NCBI GenBank assembly: GCA_037039925.1
Contig: JAXRKP010000926.1
Location: 106,001-170,000, forward strand
Direction of reading: 5' to 3'
From: Doris montereyensis
Taxonomy: Eukaryota > Mollusca > Gastropoda > Nudibranchia > Dorididae
DNA: 64,000 bases
In this document: piece by piece, positions 13,701 through 23,977 of the stretch
Numbering within the stretch: the first letter of the stretch is position 1
How the letters are laid out: each line of letters opens with the position of its first letter
The notes under the pieces: generated by a model
Database searches by the model: none
What the model saw: the letters and a program-made list of their open reading frames with translations, nothing else
What the model was told of the DNA's origin: nothing
Program-made: the position numbers and the translations under genes

Positions 13701-14552
13701 GATAAGAATTTTTTTTTACCCATAGCCAAAATAATCACCGAACTCATCAACAAGTTTCAATGACAAATCTTTCTTCCCTGATCCTTGAGGTCCGACAAGT
13801 ACCAGCATGGGGTAGGGAGTCTCAATGTTCGGCAAGGTACTGTGGGTAAAGTCAAAAGTCTAATGTTACATTTTTTTATATAGCCAGTTTTTACCTGTTA
13901 AAAATCATTTTTATATCTTTAAAAAAATTAATTTGCGAGTTTGGGGAGAATATACGAATGAAATAAGAGAAGCAAACTCATTCATGTGTGTCTGCATAAT
14001 TGGCAATTCATTTTCAAACAGCCGTTATGAATTTGAAAAATTAATATCAGAAGACAAACAGAAAAGTAGACTATGATTATCGCTTTTAGCAGTAACTAAA
14101 ACTGAATATTTTTTTAAAAGACGATAACGTGACAAAAAATGAATCTATAACTATAAGGCATAACATTTACAAGTTAATTCCTTTGTTCTAATTTTTTTTC
14201 TTTCTCTTCTCTGACTTTGCTAGCAAAGCACGAACCTGTCCCACACTCTGGCAGGCTGCAGGAATGAATAGACGACATGCATTATGTGATCTCTTGCTGC
14301 AACAACTTCCTTGGGAGAATCAAACATGTTGATAGCTGCAACCTGCAATAAACATCCATTCATTGTGAGTCACAGACAGAAGGTGTAAAATTACAGATTA
14401 GGACTAGAACTACAAAGTAAAGCAATTTAAACATTTCTAGTGACGCTTCAATGTCTGGACAATGTATTCATGTTACTGGTAACTTCAACTCTTTGTCCTT
14501 AATACAATGTCATGAAGTAATGAAATTATTACTATTGTCTTTATTATTAGAA

Positions 14553-14625
<73 letters not shown>

Positions 14626-17600
14626 GATCATTATTGTTTTATTATTATCATCATTATTACGATCATCACCATCAGTATTCCTTGTTTCTAATGATCATGA
14701 GTATAGCTGGAAATGTTATTATTTTCTTCAGAGCTTCTTGTTATTTATTCTACTTTAAACATGTAGAGAATCAGTACGCCCTGTTTTAAACCTGTTTTTT
14801 TTATGTGTTGATGACTCTTTTCCAATCTTGCACGATTGCTCAGTTTTTGATTTTAAAACTAAAATATAATTATCTCCTTTCTTCGTTGTGCTTTTTTCCT
14901 CAATTTCTTTTTAGCATTTTTTTTCAAAACTCGATAAAAAAGAAACCCACCATTATGACTTGTAAAAGAACAATTTCAAAATTGCCACGAAAACTGTACT
15001 AAGATTAACCCAAGAAAAACGCTGGCCCATTATTTAGGACATGTTAAGGTTGGCCTGGGAAGCGTGCAGGCCCTGTATTTAGGGTCGCCGTCATTGGCAG
15101 GCCCTATAATTTAGGCTTCTATAATGGAAATTTCTACTTTCCTTTCATGGTTTATGATGAAGTTTGACCTTTGAGTTCATAGTTAAACAACAGCCAATGA
15201 GATTACAATTTATTTTAAGTTTGTGACTTTCCCAGTAGCCTCGTTATCATTCGTCAAATTGACGCTTTCCCATTCAACACACTTCATGCAAGCCTAAGTT
15301 GATTACACAGCTATCGCTGCTATTGTTTAGACCTTAGTTTAAGTTTCCCTTGTTGCATTAACATCTCAATTTGAATTTCTTATTCTTTCAACTTATAGAA
15401 AATGGATGTTTTTATAGGTCTTTTATCATCTGTAAATGTGAACTCCTTGTTCAAACTAAATCTAAATACTAGCTTCACCCATTGCACACACTTGTTTTTT
15501 TCATGCAAATGCCTGGGACAACTCCTCACTGTAAGAAGGTCACTTCCGGTAACACTGCGATCTCTACTAGGGTTAAGCACTAAAAGAAAGGATAATTGCA
15601 TTTATTATGGAAAAAGACACAACCCGAACCTTCTCTTGCTCCTTGACGTGGTGTCTGTCAAGCATGGTCAGGCGACTTATGCGGAACAGAATGGACATTC
15701 TATAATCCGGTAATTCTTGGATGGGATTCCGTAACAGATTCAGTTCCCGCAGACCTCTGGCATTTTTTATATGATTCATTTCCACTATGTCGATGACCTT
15801 TGGTTGGGGAAAAATCCAATCATGAGATGAATTATTGTGTAGCTGTAGAAGCCCTTCTATTAGGAAATGTTCTCACCAATTCTTGTAATTGTAACATCTT
15901 CTTTACTTCTTTGACTTCTTTTGTTCTTACAAGCCTTTCAGTAAATTTGATTAGAGGTAGAAACGTATTAAACTTTTCCTCGATTTACATGAGGAACAGG
16001 ATGCACATGGCCACAACCTTCACAAATTAAGTAAAGAAAAAAGAAATAATAATTAACATATTATGCTTATGCTCAATGCTTTGCTTTCAGTGAATTTTCT
16101 TCTTTTTTTTTTAATGATGCTGAACATCACACTTGGAGAACATATACACAAAAGCGTAGTAATTGAAGAGAGGATAACATTTTTGACTTTGAAGAATTGT
16201 AAAAGGTGTGATTTTGACCCAAACTTACTCTTTCAGAGTTATGTTACCATAGCAAAAGCTGCTTTATTTTTCAAATGGAGTCATGACTATAACAAAAGAA
16301 CTAGATCACAGCCGTACCTCATTATCCTCCACATCGATCACTTCCAGCAAAGCATTTTGATCCAGTCCAGACAGGCTCCTTACATTGTTGCCAGATAAAT
16401 TGATGTCCTTTCACAGGAGAGAAATGTAAGACCATTCATTAGGCTTATTTAATCTCAAATAAAAATATATTTCAAATTGAGAGGAAATGTTTAAAATACA
16501 ATGTGCTCCTTGGGAACGTCGTTTGACATGCATTTCACCAATTGACTGGTACACAGGAGTACCATAATCACCTGGAGCGTAAAATCTGCAACAGGCTAAT
16601 GTCCTGTTTAGCAAGTGATGTATTATCACCTATTCTCCTTCATGCACTAGAAGCCAAGATAAGCTTTTTTATAATTCTTTACTCCATGGATTTAAATTAT
16701 TAATATTCTAGATATATTCCCCCTCATACATATATGTTTTTTAATGCATGCGCAATGCAACACTCACTATCTCCACATAGTCAAATCTTCCTTGCTCAAA
16801 ACTTTTCATGATGCTTTCAAAGAGCTGGAGAATCGTTATTATCGTGTTATAAAATGTGTTGACATATTGGATGAGATGAAAATGTCCCTTTGGTAATATA
16901 TCGCATTTAATCACATGTAGCAATAGAAGAACACCCTTAAAAATGTTCATAGAAAGTTTGATCAAAATATGGCAAATAAAGGATGCAGGTTAATGCTAAA
17001 ATGTAATGATGGAAGTTATAATTTATGAAAATAATATTTGTATTTACCACAAACGTTATACTAAGCTGATTGGAATGAGCATTTTAAGTAATACGCAAAG
17101 ACACTTGCGATGTTAGAGTTCAAAGGTACGGTATCCCAGAGGAAAGTTTGATAAAACACTAAATCAAATAGGTAATTAACTCCATTCAATTATGGAAATC
17201 AATTCTCAGCTTTAAAGTCAAAGCAGAAGTGAATAACTGTAATATAACAATAACTACAATAACGAAAATGTGACAGCGACAATCAAATGACTATACATAA
17301 TCCCTTAATCAACCTGGAAGAAAGAAATAATTACAGAGAAAAAGAAATATTAATGTGACAAACCTTTGTAAGGCCGACTTGTTTTACAGAAAACAATTAA
17401 ATAATAGGTTGAAAGCAATTGACACTAAGAAAAACAATTAAATAATAGGTTGAAAGCAATTGACACTAAGAAAAACGATTAAATAATAGGTTGAAAGCAA
17501 TTGACACTAAGAAAAACAAGCACTCTCCTCCCAGCCACCACCACCACCACAAACACATAATAACAAACACAAAATGAAAGACATTGTCTTTGCTGCTGAT

Positions 17601-20600
17601 AAAAGAGCAAAAAAAGAGAACTATGGCAAAGTTTTCAAAAGAAACACATTCTTTCAAGACTTACCCGTAAAGGTTTCAGGGAGGTTAGGTTTTCAATCAT
17701 TCGAATATTATTGTTGCTCTGAGGATGAATATGAAATCAAATTATAAATATATTTAAAGAATTATTTACAATTTTATTAACCCATTGACTTTTTTCCTTT
17801 TCTTTTTTTTAATCAAATATTTCTAACATTGCCCATCATTCTTGTTTGCCTGCCAGCACTTTCTTGAAATAGTAGTGATTTAAAATATGTTTTAAATAAA
17901 GTGCAGGTTCATTTAAATCTATCTGTGTTACAGCTGTATCGGTCAGAGTTCTTTGGAGGAGAACAAATGATGATAAGACATTTGATTGGGATTATGAGCT
18001 CATTGTAAGAGCTACTATGCCCTATTCCTTGCTATCAATAGAATTATTATCAAAGGCATGTTAGCTTCTTAAATAAGTCATTCAAAAGTTTACATCTATT
18101 ATGTGTTACAAAATGGATAGCCGCTAAACCACTAAACTAGTTCTTATAAAAAATAAATGTGTTTGATTTTGTTTATATTGATATAGGCAGATGTAAGATA
18201 TAATCGTTCATGGATCTTTCAAATCTCTTGAAAATGCTGAAAAAACTTGGATTAACCAAAAATCTGCGCATTGACAATTGCAAAGACCTTAATTTACTTG
18301 GGTTTAGGACATTCATTATAAAAAATCCCATTCCCCATATTGTGACATTGAGGGTACAGGAAATAAAGCTTCCAATTTTATACCTCATGACATTCTTGCA
18401 CACCAATCCTATTTTGCAAAATGAAACTTTCAGCTGATTTCAAAACATTTTTCTAAGTGTAGATGGTTTCCATATATGACACAGAGTCAGAGGCAATGAA
18501 TAAAATTTCCATCTGTGACACAGAATCAGAGGCAATGAATAAAATTTCCATCTGTGACACAAAGTCAGAGGCAATGAATAAAATTTCCATCTGTGACACA
18601 GTCAGAGGCAATGAATAAAGTCTCCATCTGTGGCACAGAATCAGAGTCAATGAATAAAATTTCCACCTGTGACACAGAGTCAGAGGCAATGAATAAAATT
18701 TCCATCTGTGACACAGAGTCAGGGGCAAAGAATAAAATTTCCATCTGTGACGCAGAGTCAGGAGCAATGAATAAAATTTCCATCTGTGAGTCGCAGAGTC
18801 AGTCAGGAGCAATGAATAAAATGTCCATCTGTGACACAGAGTCAGAGGCAATGAATAGAATTTCCATCTGTGACACAGAGTCAGGAGCAATGAATAAAAT
18901 TTCCATCTGTGACGCAGAGTCAGGAGCAATGAAAAAATTTATTGATATGCGGCTGCAACTCTGTGATCCAATTATCTGGGAATGATTGGTCTGGTGACAT
19001 GACCTAGGCCATGTAATTGATGTGACCTAGGCCATGTAATTGATGTGACCTAGGCCATGTAATTGATGTGACCTAGGCCATGTAATTGATGTGACCTAGG
19101 CCATGTAATTGATGTGACCTAGGCCATGTAATTGATGTGACCTAGGCCATGTAATTAATGTGACTTAGGGCCGTGTATTTGCTGTGACATAGGCCATGTA
19201 ATTGACGTGACCTAGGCCATGTCATTGACGTGACCTAGGCCATGTCATGACTGACGTGACCTAGGCCATGTCATGACTGACGTGTGAAGAGCTACAACCA
19301 ATCACAACATTATTCTCACCTTGACTGTGACAAAAGGTTGAATGCACTTACCATACATGGAGGGTGATGGCAGAACATCTCCCATCACATGAACAACGAG
19401 TGTCTGTGTCTGTCTGATTGTATGTTTCTTCTAAAAGTCTGAATAGGATTAGTCGCTGTCTTGTTTGTACCAAAATTTCCCACAACCTGTTATTTTCTAG
19501 TTTTGGTCTTTTTATTTTTACAGATTTTTTTTTATGAAGTATAAGAAAATTTGAATTATTTATTGAAATTATGTCTTTTATTAAATTTTTTGTTTTAATA
19601 ATATTGTATTTAATAAACATAAATTTAGAATAATGAGCAAAATTATTCTAAGAACACGATTTTTGTTAGACCCACAAAATGTCATTTACTCGCCAAATTA
19701 AATTTACTACATGCACAGTTAATTAAATGTCACATCTTTACTGTTACACAGGGTATTGTGAGTTATTTGAAAAGCTGCATGTAAAAATTTGCAGCAAGAG
19801 TTTCAATTTCACAATCATTTCTTCCATCAACACATTAGAAACTGCTAATCTAAGGTTTAAAATCCTCAACTAGATATTATGGGAATCATTTTTGACTGTC
19901 CATCTATCTATCAGTCTGCATGTCTGCCTGCTTCTCTCTTTTCCCCTCTTTCTCTCTCTGTCTTTCTCTGTCTCTTTTCTCTCTAAACACATAAAACATA
20001 TCCACATGAACACTCACTAGGTTGAGATGCTGTAGAGGGAGGTTATCCAATCCTTGAATAACTGAGATATTGTTGTGTGCAAGGCTGAGATATTTTAACC
20101 TCTTACATTGCTCCAAACCATTGATTTCAGAAATAGAATTATCTTTTGAACGTTACAGAAATAACACAAAGTAAATAAATCCTTCTTACTAAATTATTTT
20201 CTCCTTTAAGTAAATGTGTAATGAAACAAAAGTTATCAATGATAAATACATAAACATTTTTAAAACATTTTCTAAAAGGTACAGAATTGAGATGAAAAAA
20301 GTGAAACAAAATAAATCACTTCTTCTGAACATAACGTCTACAATACATTAGTGATCTCTAGAAGAAATTCATTTTGTTTTGAAAAAAAATGTTTCTTTCT
20401 TCAGATTTGAGATAAAAATTATTTATCAAAGCAATGTGTGCCCCTAAGATCTATTTCCATTGAAAGGATACTGTCTAGTATGAGCTTCTTCAGGCATTTG
20501 TGAGCAGACAAATCTCGCATCTGTGTAATCTCATTGTAGGACAAGTTAACTTCCTGCAGGTTTCCTGGAGGTTCAAAATCAAGCAAACTCGTAATCTTAT

Positions 20601-23600
20601 TATGGGAAGCATCAAGACTGAGGAAGAAATTTCAGCTTTCCAAGAGGAGACAAATCTGTTGGCAAGTATTTTCAATAAATGCAAAGAAAAAATAAAATGA
20701 AAATATGATAAACCACATGAGCATTCTAAATCAAGCAATAGTAATATGATAGAGGACTAACCCAGTGATGCAGCTAATAAAAGTTTAATATATACAGACC
20801 TATATATATGTGACAGCTAGAATTCAGATAAAGAATGATCACGAAAGACTAAAAATTACAGAAGATTCTATAAGGTCTCTACAGATTAGACAGTGTGGTG
20901 TTTGGTAATGGTAGCCTAGCAGTAAGGCTGATGGACTCAAAGTTGTGAGGTTCTGGGTTTGAATTCCTAACCATACTAGATTTGTGACGCACCATGTCCA
21001 GGTGCACATGAAGGTATAGGACAAGCAGCAGATGAAGAAAAATACTTGTGACAGATTAGCGCTCTGTCCCAGTGGCAAGGTAATCCACTTCACAATAGGA
21101 ATCAGGACTCTCTGCCTCAATGGGCCAAAATGGCATAGAAGGATCTTACTTTCGTCACTACAGATTTTACGAAGTTGTATTTACAACCCCTATTCAGCTG
21201 CCCTGTTACATCATTGTATGGAATTTCCACTTTGCACATGCTCGTATTCTGATAGCAGGCTGATGTCTGTTAAAGAGAACCCTGTCAATGGAAAAACAAA
21301 TGCTTTGAGATTTTATTCCATTTTGGTTTTAAAGACTTAAAATTTATTCAGTAATACACAAGTCTCACAAACTATAGACCCAATTTGTCTCCCTTCCTTT
21401 GTTTTAAACTAAAATGCCATGTCCATCTAACTCATTTAAGCCGTCTTTTCACAGTGGCCAATGATATTTTGTCTAATATAATAGGCATCAAACGAAAACT
21501 TCTACAAAAACTAATATGCACTCAAAAACGTTTTAGTTCACCAAAATCTTAGTCTGAAACCTAGTTAGTCCAAAAGATGTGCAAGTCCCAATGTTACCTT
21601 CATAAATTTCACTCCAGTTTGATTCGAAATTTACATCTAGTCCAAAATGATTTCTTATCCCCAGATTTGTTGGATAAAGCCATCATAACCCAAACCTAGA
21701 ACCTACTAGTACTAAAAGAAAAATGAAGCAACCTTACACTACCCTAGATGTTCTTCATACAAGACATAATAATATGTTTCTTGCGTACAGCATATGTAAT
21801 ACTATTATAGTAAAAGAGCAAGAGTGCTGTGAATACCTAGACATTGTAGATAAGTGCCTGTGCCTGAGTGTGTGTGTGTGTGTGTGTGTGTGACAGCTGT
21901 TGGCCTTGGACCACTCAATCAGGGGATCAGTAGAAATCTTGTCACCATCCCTTATCACCAACCTCAATCTTCTTTTTCTCACCCCCTCTTCTTTTCAGTT
22001 TGCGATCATCCAGTCAATCAGCATACCTCTTCGCCGTACAAATTTTAACCGATGATAGACTCATGTCAAAGACAGCTAACATATGATGGGGAAAAATTAA
22101 TATCTCAGCAAAAATTTAGAAAGAATCAGTGTTGTATATTGAACTACACTGTAGTTTGAACTTGTGTTTCGCATGTAAGTTTTACTGCAAAGGTCATTAT
22201 TTCATTAAATCAATGTGTAAGAACTTAAGGATGACCTCCTCACCCCACTCCCAATTACATAATTATTCAAATATATTTTAAAGCGATGAACTTACAGGAA
22301 TGTTGACATTCAAATAGAACTTGGTATTCTCCGTTTGCAGACCGTCCAAGGTTTGACAAACAACGAGCATTGTCTCAGCATCCAAAATGCCACTAGGAGA
22401 TAACTGGAAGGCATCAAGAGAAGAAAAACAACATTTGTTTTTAAATATAAAAAACATACCGGTACTGAATTTGATAACCCTTCTTTCACACAATAAAAGA
22501 AGATATCTGAAGGCTTTCTTAAAATTTTTTAATGAGGGGCGATGTAAAGACAATGATGATGATGTAATAATAATAATAATAATAATGATAATAACAATGA
22601 CAATAATAATAATAGAGGGATATCATACTTAGCGTTCAGGAAAAGTATATGCCAGGATACTGGAAATGAGACTAAGGAAAAGAGTAGAGGATCAGATTGA
22701 AGAAGCATCACAGTGGATTTAGACCAAGAAGACGTGTACAAGACCGCATATTTACAATTAGACAAATAAAAGAAAAATTCCGTGACAGAAACATTAACTA
22801 ACACTGTGTTTTATTGACTTAGAAAAGGCATTTGACACTGTGAGGAGGGAAGAACTATGGCATTCTTAAAGAACACAAGGTAGAAACAAAATTTAATAGA
22901 AGTCATTAAATTTTTACAATAAACAAACATGTGCAGTGAGAATAGCTGGAAACATATCTGCAGAATTTGATGTAATATTGGAGTAAGACAGGATTGTATC
23001 CTTAGTCCTCTTTTGTTTATCACATAAGAATTCAGTCACAAAGGCATCCTATAAAAATGAAGAAAATGAATGTAGGTATGTGGAAGCTCAAACCAGTAAA
23101 TGTATCAATGTTTCATTTGCTGATGATTTAGTTCTGTTTGGAAAATCAGAAAAGTGACCCAGTCGAATATCAACATAATGAATAATGAACTAAGTAAAAT
23201 AGGAATGAGAGTAAATGCAAGGAAAACCAAAACAATGTGAGTAACTAGAGAAGCTAAAACACAAAATCTTAAATTGGGCAGGAGGAATTAGAACAAGTTC
23301 AAAGCTACAAGTAATGATTAACTCAGAGGGAAAACTAAGAGAAGAAATCAGCCAGAGAATCAGAAAAGCAAGTGCAGTATATAACCATCTAGGAAGGCAT
23401 TTGTATGTAAGCAAGAATTGTCAACAACAACCAAAATGACAGTATACAATACAGTTTATTGTCTATTCTCTCTATGGCAACGAAACCTGGACCTTAGACA
23501 GTAGAGATTACAGTAGAGTACAGGCAGCTGAAATGAAATATCTAAGAAGAGTAGTAGGGAAAACTAAAAAGACAAAATCAAAAACACAATAATAAGAGAT

Positions 23601-23926
23601 CAAACCAAAGCAGATGGCATAAAAACTAAGATAGAAACAAATCAATTGAGATGGTTTGGGCATGTAAACAGAATGAATGACAATAGAATAGCTAAATCAG
23701 TATACAGTGCTAAAGCCCAAGGTAAAAGACCAAAGAACAGACCTGAGAAAGTGAGAAGAAGATATAAAAAGAGGCTTTGAAGCATGTGAAATTTAACTGT
23801 TTTTTGAAGGAACAGAAAATGCCAGGACAGGGCATCCTGGAGAAAGATCATCTGGGCATCTGGAACCAATACAGAAAGGTAGAATAGGAACTGCTAAAGA
23901 AATATAGAAATAAAGAAATAATAATA

Positions 23927-23977
<51 letters not shown>

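Noticed and set aside
18453..18985. ORFs with 13-residue repeats on both strands
   Set aside because: Consequence of the 39-bp period; no start context, splice sites or partner exons.
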